Source: Utricularia gibba
Lineage: Eukaryota > Streptophyta > Magnoliopsida > Lamiales > Lentibulariaceae
Assembly (NCBI GenBank): GCA_002189035.1
Contig: CM007992.1
Coordinates: 2,976,001-3,040,000, forward strand
DNA length: 64,000 bases
Direction: 5' to 3'
Position numbers and translations under genes: made by a program. Of this stretch, positions 31,422 through 42,845 are shown piece by piece (within the stretch, counting starts at the first letter, position 1; each line of letters begins with the position of its first letter). A model generated the notes under the pieces. That model was not told where the DNA came from. It was given only the letters and a program-made list of their open reading frames with translations, and did not search any database.

Positions 31422-34327
31422 TTACCGCAGCTCCAGTAGGCAAACGCACTCAATATGAGGAGTGTGAGGGAACATGTCCACCGGTTGAATGCTTTTCAGC
31501 TGATAGCATCCTCTTAAATTCTGCTCAGGCTGCAAGAATGGCATCCCATGTCAAGGAGGTGAACACATCTCGTGTTGGGAAAAAACAAGCAACTTACCAC
31601 ATCGTGACAGAGGTAATCGAGGTCGCGAGCGCATGTTGCGGGGTTGCAGGATATGTAGATGATGCGCTGCGCCTTGAGTTTCAGGAGGAACTTGATGAGC
31701 TTGAGGTGCATGCCGGGGCGATTGGGATCTGCAGTTTAAGTAGAAGAGGGATCAGGTACATGGTTTCCGAGAAGGGGTGTGGATGGAAAACAGAACCTGT
31801 GATCACGAGATCTGGTTTTGGAAAATATTCACCGAAGTTGTCCCCAATTTTGTTAAGATCTCCCTTGACAAATGTGGCGTTGGTTATACCATTCAGATCT
31901 GCATTCCGGCGAGCATCTGATATGGCTTGATCAACAATCTCAAATCCATACACATGTTTCACCCTTCGGTTAGAAAAAGGAAGGTGAGGCCTGAACTACT
32001 AGATAGAGGTTGTTTGAACTTTGAACCCCAAAAAAAGTTTACCTTTTCGCCAGTGTTAAACCAATTGTTCCTGTACCGCAGAAAAGGTCCAGCACGATTT
32101 CTGATCCATCTCCTCTTAGACCAGCGGAGTCCTCAATTAGCTTATACAGAACCTCGGCCTGAATGATTCAAGAACAGCAGACATTTTCATCAACGGCATC
32201 TGCAATATACTCACACTGACATCATATGAAGCAGAAAAGGTTTTCCCTTTTTTCATGTTTCCAATTCATACCTGGTGTGTGTTGGTTTGGAAGAAAGAGT
32301 TTGCTGATATTTGGAATTTCAGTCCTCTAAGACTTTCTGTGATAGTTGATTTACCATAAAGGGTGTATTCCTCTTCTCCAACAGATGTGCTACTTAACGA
32401 TGTATTTACATTGTTCATGATGCTTACCTATTCAGCATAAGTGACATGAGTTATGAAATTAGTACAAAAAAAAAAAGATCCACAAAATCAAGAAGCTGTA
32501 CCCCATAAGCTTAGCAGCATTAATAGGCATCTAAAAAAATCAAATACGCATTCCGTTCAGATATGAATTTAGCATCAAGAGTTCCAAACTCAAATCCCTG
32601 TTGGAACGAACATTCACTAGGAGCAGCCTTCAAAGAACCTCAGTATTTACATTAATGATTCATTTAGGCGAAAACCAACTTTAAGTTCCTCATGCATTGA
32701 AGTTTTACTGGATATGAACCAGTCAACCACCTCACCACATATGGAAGATCAGAGATTTTTTCCACCAGGGGCTTTAGCAGTTCTGGCTTGTACGAAGAAG
32801 TGATAAAATTAACCATGAGCTCGGGTTGACCATTTTCAGAATTCCTGGGAAAATATTACATGTGACATGAAAATCTCTACTGATTGGCCAAATGAATCAT
32901 GTCTCTAACAAAACATGTTCTTTGTACTAAACAGCAAAAGTTGATACCTTCCAGTTCTAAGCATTAAATGCTTCAGAAAACCTTGATGCGAATGCACATT
33001 GTAGGGAGAAAGATTGAACTCCCGGTCCCTCCAGCAGTTTTGAATAACTGCAAGGACCTATAAAATCAACGATTCCAAGAAGAATGTCATGGATGAGATA
33101 CTGCTCAGGTAAATCATTAGGAATGAACTTCATTTGAAATAATCTATCAGATGAAGACTCACTATGACTGAGAACCAATTTACCTTATTGGCTGGATCAC
33201 TTTGCAGTAAGCACACATCAACATTCAGAACCTTGTCAAAAAACCCTGGAGCATGCAGTCCCAAAGCATATTCAGCATCTTGACCATCAACTGTTTGTAG
33301 TGATTCCAAAGGTAGCCATTTTTTGTTGCTGAAGGAAAACTCCATCTGCATGTTTTCATCTAGACATTAACCTTTTGCGATCACAGACAGCAACCCAATC
33401 AATCAGACAAGAATGAAAAATAAAATGGCGCGTGTAACTCTTAGAGAACCTTATTTCTGTAATGGAATTGGAGGTCACAAGGAACAATGCGCTTCATGAC
33501 CACGTCCTTCTCAGAAAACCTCCCAACGTGAGCAATAAGTTCATATACCTGCTGTTCCTTAAGCTTAACTTGAGTCCCATACAATAGGTTCTGAGTCTTA
33601 CAGCCTCCACAAATCTGTGCATACCCACATGGCGCTTCCACACTATCCCAATGTGGACTTAAAATCTTCAATTTCTTCACCTATAAATCATTGTACAACT
33701 ACATAAGATTTTCTCATCATTAGATTTCTCTTAATTCTGCACAAGTCACGAAAGGATAAAAAAAGAACCGTGTTAACAAGACGCATGAATGAATTCACTT
33801 GTCATTCGACCACAATCTCCAATTAAAGGAATCCACAGATTTCAATCAATCTAGAATACAAAGAAAACCTATCAACGGCATTGCAGCAATTGTAAGCTGC
33901 AATATGCAGAAACGTGGAACAAAAACAAAAGATAAAATTCAGAATAAAAAAAACGAACCTCAGCGTAGTTATCCTTCTTCCTAGTAACGCGGCCAACGAA
34001 CCTTTCCCCCGGCAACGCGCCATCGCACATGACTACGAAGCCAGAGTCAGCAACCTTACACACGCCCTTTCCTTTAAAAGCTAAGCTTTCGCACACAAGC
34101 TCCAGCGTCTGCCCTCGTTTCGGGTAATAATAAGAATTGCTCTTCTCTTTATTGCTACTCGTTCGAACCTCTGCTTCCGCGGCTCTAGCAGTGGGTTCTT
34201 CCGGTACGCAGTGTTGAACTGCCGAAGTGGAGTACAGCACTGAGATTGGACGGGCTGTGCCTCGGATATCCCACAGCCATGAACGAGCATGGATACGGCT
34301 GAAGCTTACTGCCGGAGCCGCCGTCAT
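31422..34327 (-). CDS. TrmA/RlmD-family RNA (uracil-C5)-methyltransferase
   Basis: Ten exons on the minus strand (34327-33959, 33680-33450, 33345-33184, 33057-32948, 32844-32736, 32427-32272, 32158-32043, 31963-31797, 31728-31598, 31529-31422) give 552 aa, all GT-AG with matching phases. Order: a Ser/Arg/Ala-rich, acid-poor N-terminus that could be an organelle transit peptide; a TRAM-like domain (GQTLELVCESLAFKGKGVCK); a 4Fe-4S cysteine set (CGYAQICGGCKTQ); the SAM site LDLFCGTGTIGLTLA; the catalytic cysteine in YISCNPATCARDLDYL; and the general-base Glu in HIECVCLLEL. Family knowledge: these enzymes put a methyl group from SAM on C5 of uridine in rRNA or tRNA (as RlmD, RlmC, TrmA). All catalytic residues are present. 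Target RNA and compartment are inference; a plastid or mitochondrial role is plausible. Confidence 0.94.
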
Positions 34328-34448
34328 CCGAGGATTGGAACAAACTCTACAGCATCATTACAGCACCCAATCTAGGGGTGCCAAACCCAGCTACGAACAA
34401 TCAAATATCTCCCGCGGCTTGCAGGTTCAGTGGATATGGTGAGTGCAA

Positions 34449-34468
34449 TGGGCCTCGATCAATGGGCC
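34449..34468 (-). promoter_or_regulatory. Pair of site II (TGGGCC) elements, methyltransferase promoter
   Basis: TGGGCC at 34449-34454 and 34463-34468, about 120-140 bases upstream of the ATG. Paired TGGGCY elements are a known TCP-binding arrangement in plant promoters of ribosome-related and organelle-protein genes. Confidence 0.5.
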
Positions 34469-35449
34469 GTGGCACACGCCATACGAATACCAAGCTGCTG
34501 CAGATATGCTCTTCGCTCTTCAAGCTGACTCCATCATAAGGTATGAAGAATTTGCTTTCTTCTACCTCACAAAACAATCTGCATTTCCATTCCCAGAAGT
34601 TGAACCCTAGCACTACAAATCCAAAGTTCCATTTCATACATTTCAGTAGAATATATATATTGTATTTTATGAAAAAAAATGATCTTTCAACTTCCCATTT
34701 GTTTTCAAAGTAACATAAAATATACAAAACTAGGGTTGTAATCATCATAACAAACCACCCTAAAAATATGTATAATTTTACTTCTTAAGAAATACTTTTT
34801 TAGCAACAATTTTAATATAATAGAAATTGAAAGCATGCAACTTATTAAAAATAAGAATCATTTTTAAATTTCTATTCTTTTTTAAGAAAAAATCATTCAT
34901 ATTTGATAATAAACCACTTGTAAAACGTATTTGTATAAATATAAGATGTCATATTTCGATATCTCATATGGCATGATACAATTGTACCATTTTCAATATC
35001 ATATTAATATAATTTCGTTCTTTCCATTATATCGAAAAATGAGAAACGACTACTCTAAATAAGAAAAGAACTACATACTTCTACTCCTATCATATTTGAA
35101 GCATCTAATAAGGGATTTTTAGATATTGAATTTATATCGGAAAATGATGAACATGAAGTCCATAATGCCGGAACCATATACATATTACTAATAAATATGG
35201 TGTATTGTGTTATGAGAAGGTGCAACTAGACCTAAGCATTTGGTAATTACAAACAGTTACCTAATTGATTATTAATTATTGAAATTGTAAACGTTTTATA
35301 CTATGGTATATTGAATTAAATTTTATTGGTTCAGTTTGGTAATCACCAAACTACATTCATTAAATAACATTATGTTTGTCAACTTAAGAGCTTATTGATA
35401 AAATAAAACTAGTAACCAAGAGACAAATGAATAATTTAGACAATTAAAT

Positions 35450-35619
35450 GGTTTTTTGAAAAAATTTTAAAATCTATTTTTTTTAGAAATAAAAATAGTT
35501 TTATTTTAGAATATTTTTAATTATAAAAGTAATTTTATCAAAAACACTTTTAAAATCATACTATAAAAGTTATTTTTTAAAAAATAAAAACAGATTTCAA
35601 AAATTTTTCAGAATACTAC
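35450..35619. repeat. Foldback MITE-like element, family A, copy 2
   Basis: Left arm TTTTTTGAAAAAATTTTAAA then ATCTATTTTTTTTAGAA; the right arm is its inverted counterpart (complement reads TATTCTGAAAAATTTTTGAA, ATCTGTTTTTATTTTTT). Interior AT-rich. Limits approximate. Confidence 0.55.
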
Positions 35620-35818
35620 TTTTGTATTGTAAGGAAACTAAATTGTTTTTTAGTTTTAGTTTTTGATTTCATATGTAACTATCTTATGTTCACTTTCTTT
35701 TTTATTCTCTATCTCCTTGGGATGAAGAATACTAACTATCTTCCTTTTGTTTTATTGTGTAATAACTGCTTACAACTAAACCTTTTGTTTTTAGGTTGGA
35801 AGAATTTTCATTCAATGA

Positions 35819-36055
35819 TATCCTTTTGAACATTTTTTTAAATCTATTTCTTCTTTTTAAAAAATAAAAATAATTTTATTCTAAAATAATTTTAATTATA
35901 AAAATAATTTTACAAAAAATATTTTTGAAATTATATTATAAAAATTTATTTTTGTAAAAATAATAAGTACATTAATTTTACTTATTATTTTTATTCTAAT
36001 AAAATAATTCTAAAAAAATAAAAACAATTTTCAAAAAATTTCCAAAACGCTGTAT
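35819..36055. repeat. Foldback MITE-like element, family A, copy 3
   Basis: Left arm CCTTTTGAACATTTTTTTAA then ATCTATTTCTTCTTTTT; the right arm complement reads GCGTTTTGGAAATTTTTTGA then AAATTGTTTTTATTTTTTT. Lies 200 bases from copy 2. Confidence 0.55.
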
Positions 36056-39000
36056 ATATTTTACACACAATCTTCATTTTCAATCTTGATTCATTTGAAG
36101 TTATGCATATCTCCATGGGTACGGATTGCATCTCTCTACAACGTCTCATTCAACAAAGTTCATAAGTTGAAAACCTTTATTTTTAGGCTTTGATGAGAAG
36201 CAAAATGTCTAACAATGGTAATAGTAAACATATTAAAATTAGTCTTACCAGTTTGATCACTTCTATTCAGATCTCAAAGGTAAAAATAACAAATATGATT
36301 TTTTTTTTTGTAGTCGAAGAGATAACTCATTATTGTAAGAGTGCACATAGATCGATTAGTCTACTTTAAATTTGTTTTTACACTTGGTTATAAGCTGAAT
36401 GGGCATCATGAAGAGACAAACCTAGACAAGATAGGGAGATCACAAAGATGGTTATAATACACATAAAAGTTTGGTAAGTAGAGGGGATGGTTGAGATATA
36501 ACTGAATGATGAAGGTGAGGAGCCACTTGACAAGCTCCCTTAGGGAAGATGATTCACCTACAGTTAAGTATGAGCATAGAAAGGGGCTAACAAAATAGCT
36601 TTATAGGCTTGAATCATTTAGAGAATGACAAGGTTGTCACCCTAGCATTTCTTTCAAAGGGATAACAACCACCTTTATTTAAATTCTTGACATTAACTGT
36701 CCTAAGAAAAAAAGAGATATGGCATTTAGCTGAAATGGAAAAAAAATTACATCACTTTTTTGATTTGGGTATAATAACATAAGGAAAATGGAGGGGGGAA
36801 GGAATTCTAAGTGATTTTTTTAGAGAACAAGTGCAAGAAAGAAGAGAGAACAATCAAGAAGAACTTCCATTTGAATTCTAAGGTTTCTTCATATTGGTTT
36901 GTATCAAGAATTTGTTAATTCCCTTCATTTTAATGAAAACCCATTTCTTGATGTGAGAATACTCTCAATTTTCATTATTTTTCAGAGTACCACATTGTTG
37001 TCTCATTGTTTAATTCTTTCCAACTCTTTGGCACTCATAATGTTATAAACATTTTCTAAAAAACAAAAGAAAATTCCCTAAACTTTTAACATCTACAATT
37101 TGGAAATGAAAATATACCCCTTGGTGTGGGGAGCGATATGAATATCCAAAACATGACACAATCACTAATGTTTTTGATTCGTGTATAAAAATATATACAA
37201 GGTAACATTGATGGTTATAAATGTGTCACAAATTGACATACCCCATATGAAAAATTCACTTGGTTGCCAATAAAAATAAATATATTTAATTATCGGTACT
37301 ATCTTCCTTTGCATTCCCATCCGTATCCTTCTATACTTTGAATATATCAATAAATGACTATCCACTTCCATTCATGTAGCAGCCCCAAGATTTCGCCACG
37401 GTGTTGGCTTCCAGAAATGCACAGACGCATTGCGCCACATGCACATTTATGACACACGTATATTTTTTCCATCCCAGATCAAAAAACCAGAAAAAAAAAA
37501 AAAAAACAGACAGGGAGTTGAGTAGGATATAAAAGAAGAAGATGGTGTCCTATCGAAGTAAATGTGATCACATGGCTAGATGGGTTATCCTCCTTTCTCC
37601 ATCTCCCAACCAACCACTCATTGTCTTCTTCAAGACTTATCACTCAAGAAGCTTCATTGAACCAGTCGGACCCCCACCGCCCCCTTTCCCAACACCAACT
37701 GTTGCTGTCGAGCTCAATTCCTTTAGATGCTCGTAGCTTCCCTCCCGTCTAATCACGCTTAACTTCGGAGTTAACGAACACCCTATTTGCGGGTTCGTCG
37801 TTGCCAACCAAAGCAAACATGTCACGGTGATGTGGTCTTTTGTACATGAATTGACGATGCTGGTTGTGATTCATGTGTTGATCCCATTGGGATGGCGCGC
37901 ACGCAGTTGTCAAGAGTTTTGTAGAGTCGGGTCACGGGGACAATGTTTTTAAACCAGTAGCTTAGCCCCAATGGCTTTTGCTCCTCATGGGGACCGATCT
38001 TGGAACATGTACTCTTTTCATTTTAAACATTTATTATTCCATTGTTAAAACTTTTGTTTTAGAGTTTGTATAAATGAAAGATTTTATACTTAGAATTGAA
38101 TGTTGAATGATTCAACCAAATCGAATAATAGAATTATCGAATAGTGTATAATTTAATAACTTTCATGATTACAGATGAAATATATTATTACGATATATTT
38201 TTCAACTGTATGATATCATTCATTTTAAATATTTAATCTTTATGGTTTTTCATTTTTTTGTTTTTTGGGAAAAAGTTATATCCTACAAGATTAACGTGAT
38301 TCATTTATTTAAACATATTTTAGTTCTCATTCGTAACTAATATGAGATATTGTTATTAAACTTCATACCTTATATGCATCAATATATTTGATAATTTATA
38401 CTAGTGTAGAATCATTAGTTTATATATCATTAATTTTAATAATTATATAAAGTAAATGTTAGTTTAATTTTATACTCAAAGCTAAGCGTGAATGTTTTTT
38501 TAAAAAAATAATTATTCACAGAAAAATTAGTAATTAAATTTATATAAAAATATTATCAAAATATCAATACTAATTATAACATTTTTAAGTATAAATGACT
38601 GTTGATTGAAATTTATTTTGAGTAGGGAGGGTAGTAGCTTCATTTAAATTAAAAATAAATTTATATTTCAATATAATTAATGTATTAAATAATAAAATTC
38701 TTGAAATATTTAATGCATGATATTAAATATCATAACATGTTTTATTTAATGCGAAATAATGTTACATATTCTACCAAACATGTTATTTATTATTATTTTC
38801 TCCTTGATGTTGATGTGACAACAAAAATTATCGTTATTAATACCCACATGATACCCTAGTAATTTCTATTTAAATTATATAACAATTTTTCAATTTGGAT
38901 TTACTAAGATGAAATGTGTTCTCCTTTGAACATATGAGGTGGATAAAAAATGTCATGATTCAAGTCAATTTGTTCGTTTCGATCATTCAATTCTTATGAT

Positions 39001-39464
39001 TTTATATTTTATATTTTTAAGAAAAAAATCTAGTACAAGATTAATAAAATTACTCTATTATGATCACAATAAATATATGATTTACTCATCAACCGAGTCA
39101 AAAATATTGACATATCATGATCAAGTTTTCTGGTTCACCCTAATTCATTATCATACAAAATAATTATGAAGGGAGTTGTTCACAAATTATATTTTAAAAT
39201 AATCAATGAGGGGTATTTATTTCCTTGTATTTTAATTTTTTAATGCGAAAATAATTGGACGTGGGGATTAATTAATTATCAGGTATATGAGAAAATGGGG
39301 GGGAGTTGATGTCGCTGAGCTACTTTTGATCGCAGCTCATTTAATGGACGCCGATCCCAACCCTCCATCCCCCTTCTTTATGGCATGCGCCTCCCCTTGA
39401 TTTTTATGCATAAATGCTCCATTGTTGTCAGCCGGGGGATATTCGTCCTTACGCGGAAGCAGAA

Positions 39465-40833
39465 ATGGGATACTCCGGTGCACTCGCAGCGCTTACCGTC
39501 GCCGTTTTGCTCCTGTGCGGCGGCGTCAGCTCTCAGCCATTGGTTCCGGCGATCATCATCTTCGGTGATTCCGCAGTGGACACCGGGAATAATAACTATC
39601 TTGCTACCATTTTCAAAGCCGATTACCCGCCTTACGGACGTGACTACCCTAACAAGAAGGCTACTGGGAGATTCAGCAACGGGAAGCTCGTCACTGACCT
39701 CACAGGTTGGATGGATCTTGAGATTATCTATCACTATCGATGAATGGGCTGACTGATTTATTGTTCTTTTTTCCTATGGCAGCTGAGACACTAGGATTTA
39801 CCACCTTTCCGCAGCCGTATCTCAGCCCGCAGGCCACCGGAAAAAACCTGCTCGTCGGAGCTAACTTTGCCTCGGCGGGATCCGGCTACGACGATAAAAC
39901 CGCACTCGCCACGGTAATGGGCAAGGGGGAAAATGGAACTGTTTATTAGCTCCTCCTCTGTTATGGTGTTCTTGCATGTATTCATTGCTTTTGCTGCAGA
40001 ATGTGCTGACTGTGGATCAACAATTGGAGTACTTCAAGGAGTACAAGGGGAAGTTGGCGAAGGTCGCCGGCGGCAACAGATCGGCGACGATAATTAGAGA
40101 TGCTCTGTATATCGTGTCCTTCGGGAGCAGTGATTTCGTTCAGAACTATTACCTGAATCCTATACTGAATAAGTTCGTTACTTCTGATCAGTACGCATCG
40201 TACCTCGTCAGCATTTTCTCCACCTTCATCCAGGTAAGCAGTCATCCCTGAACTCGTTTTGGGTCCCCAAAGGATCCTATTTTACTGTAATTGTTGCAGA
40301 ACCTATACGGTGAGGGAGCAAGGCGCATCGGGGTGAACTCGCTGCCGCCGATCGGCTGCGTCCCGATCGCACGGACCATATTCGGCCACAGCGAGCCTGG
40401 CTGCGTTTCTCGCTTCAACAACGACGCGCAACTCTTCAACAAAAAACTCAAGGCCGCCGCCACACAGCTCACCGGCAAGCTTCCCGGTCTCAGGCTCGCT
40501 ATTTTCGACATCTATCAACCTTTCCTCAACCTCATCACCAAGCCCCAGGACAGCGGTACCCTTCCATTCCTCTAAAATCAACCAATTGGACAGAAACCCA
40601 TCCCCATTGTGGCCTAAATTTCAAACCGTCCCCCAGGTTTCGCGGAGGCTTCCAGGGGGTGCTGCGGGACTGGAACGATCGAGACGACGGTGCTCCTCTG
40701 CAACCCTAAATCAATCGGGACTTGCTCCAATGCGACGTCGTATGTGTTCTGGGACAGCGTGCATCCGACTCAGGCTGCCTACACAGTTCTCTCTAACGCC
40801 TTGATCGGACAGGGCATCGGCCTCATCCTCTGA
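39465..40833 (+). CDS. GDSL esterase/lipase, secreted
   Basis: Five exons (39465-39705, 39783-39913, 40000-40233, 40300-40555, 40637-40833) in phases 1, 0, 0 and 1 give 352 aa, normal for the family. A signal peptide covers residues 1-24 ([17 protein letters not shown]). Block I is [17 protein letters not shown] with the nucleophile Ser; [13 protein letters not shown] gives block II (Gly); [14 protein letters not shown] is block III (the usual GxND is GSSD here); the C-terminal [10 protein letters not shown] holds the Asp-His pair. [14 protein letters not shown] is also typical. Family knowledge: extracellular serine hydrolases on acyl esters such as lipids, cutin and acetylated sugars. Oddity: block III reads S-S-D where active members usually have Asn in GxND, which could weaken the oxyanion hole. 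An in-frame ATG at 39414 exists, but 39465 opens right at the signal peptide. Confidence 0.93.
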
Positions 40834-41896
40834 TCCTGTCCGCAAAGATCTGTCCTTTGTCGGAGTGGAGTGTCGTTGGTATCGCTTTTTGTTTCTCAAG
40901 TCTCCCACTTATGTGCATAGCCTGCCTGCCTGCCTGCTCATGAGGCCATTGTCTTGCAATTTGTACATACAGATTACAGGCATTGGCATACTGTCAATTT
41001 TACAATATGGCTTTATGTGCTATAAATAAATTATCATATTTCTAAATTATCAGAATATTATATAAATAATTATCCTGTAAATGTTGAAATTAAAGATTTG
41101 ATGGTTGGATGAACACACTAAAACCCAAGTATAGTATGATCTATCAAATTGATCTTTGATCCGATTAATACGATTATAGATAGTGATTGGATTAAAATAA
41201 CTTAGACTAATATAAAACTCATTCTTGGCCATCCAAAACATGTCGTGAGACAAATGATTTGATATTATGTTGAAATTTAAGATTTGATAAATTGCACAAG
41301 TACACATGAAATTAAAGTATACAATAAACGTGAATTATATTAGAAAATATTAAATACAATCAATTATTAATGATTTTTAATTTTTTATATACTTACATAT
41401 TTCATATTTAAATCCCGATATGAGATTATTTGTTCTAATAATAAAATTAGAAGTCTGATTATGATATATTATATTGGTTACAAACTAAAAAGTAAATGTG
41501 TTTAAATAAAAAGTTTTTCAAATTTTGTAATAGGGTTTTTTTTTGGTGAAAAAGTAAAATTGCATGTGTAATACTCAAAATGAACAATATTATCCAAATT
41601 CACAATAAGTGGTGACATTATCTTGGTGCAATTATGTATTAATTTTGAAACTTTAAAATTAAGAATGAAATTTTGAAAAAGGGAAAAGGAGGATTCAAGA
41701 GGCGCCATAATTAGCAGCACTCCTTCCGGCGTGTTTTGCACCCACTCGTTCTACTCGACGGCCGGAAAAATCGGGAGGCAGTGGCGATGGTGGTGCCACC
41801 CGTCCATCTACATAAGGGTTCACTATTTATTCATCATTTCCTCGTTTCAGGGCAGAAATTTGCTTCCAAAAACCGATCACCGCAAAAGGTTCTAGG
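40834..41896. other. Intergenic; profilin promoter
   Basis: GDSL 3' UTR, then AT-rich DNA with a short direct repeat (TGTTGAAATT..AGATTTGAT near 41078 and 41271), then the profilin leader. No exon was recognised. Confidence 0.5.
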
Positions 41897-42845
41897 ATGT
41901 CTTGGCAGAATTACGTCGACGATCACCTGATGTGCGACGTCGAGGGGGTGCATCTCACTGCCGCCGCGATCATCGGAGTCGACGGCAGTCTCTGGGCCCA
42001 GAGCGCCACATTTCCCCAGGTGAGCAACCCAAAAGTCACATCCTGGGATTTCTTTTATTTCAGCTGATTAACCTAGCGGCGTGGATCCTTTGGCTGTCGA
42101 TGGTGTTTCCTCATTGTTCGGGGTTTTGATCCCACAGGCTTTGATTCAAATGCTTCTTTTAGATTTGCAATCGTGGATTGACGATATAGCATTTAGCAAT
42201 TACATTGTGTTGGATTGTGGGTGTCAATATACATGTGAATCATTGACAAGGTAAGGTATAGGCCAAGAAAGCGTGGGATTCGTAGCTCTGCTATGAAGAC
42301 TTGCCGTTTAGTTTACATTCTTATTGTAGGATTTTTACCTACTAGAGGTTGGATTTTGAGGGAAGTATGCTTATGGGTGTGGTATATTCCTGATCTTCCA
42401 TTGCAGTTCAAAGCAGAGGAGATTTCTAACATCGTTAGGGATTTCGATGAGCCAGGATTCCTTGCTCCCACTGGACTCTTCCTTGGAGGGGCCAAATACA
42501 TGGTAATCCAGGGAGAACCTGGAGCTGTGATTCGTGGGAAAAAGGTACATTTCTTTATGACCAAACTCGCACCTAGTTTTGCAGAGCAGTAACAGAGCTA
42601 TGCTTCATATTTTCCTCAATGCTCCGTTGTAATTCATCTGTTGAAGCCCACATCCTCATAACACACAAACAATTGTTTTAACTTTGTGCACTGATCTGCC
42701 GGCTTTTCAGGGCTCCGGTGGAGTCACTGTGAAGAAAACCGCACAAGCACTGATCTTTGGAGTTTACGAGGAGCCGATGACTCCTGGGCAATGCAACCTG
42801 GTGGTGGAGAAGTTGGGGGATTACCTCATCGATCAGGGACTTTAG
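41897..42845 (+). CDS. PRF: Profilin
   Basis: Three exons (41897-42019, 42407-42544, 42711-42845), all phase 0, give exactly 131 aa, the standard plant profilin length and gene structure. The N-terminus [17 protein letters not shown] and C-terminus [15 protein letters not shown] are hallmark. [20 protein letters not shown] and [20 protein letters not shown] cover the actin- and phosphoinositide-binding core. Family knowledge: a small cytosolic protein that binds monomeric actin, poly-proline and PIP2 and controls filament growth; pollen members are cross-reactive allergens. Whether this is the vegetative or pollen type cannot be settled. No irregularity seen. Confidence 0.98.

Larger units (their letters stand above)
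34328..39464. other. Largest intergenic region (5.1 kb), AT-rich with foldback elements
   Basis: The first 150 bases are the methyltransferase promoter. The rest is AT-rich with two foldback elements (35450-35619, 35819-36055). A GC-richer island at 37,380-38,000 contains a short 5S-rRNA-like motif (37754-37772) and a 64-aa open frame without recognisable features. The last 200 bases are the GDSL promoter. No credible gene. Confidence 0.5.

Noticed and set aside
37542-37736. 64-codon frame preceded by a TATA-like GGATATAAAAG
   Set aside because: No signal peptide, domain or homologue is recognisable, and the frame is isolated.
39414-39464. Upstream in-frame ATG of the GDSL gene
   Set aside because: It adds 17 polar residues before a clean signal peptide, so the ATG at 39465 is preferred.
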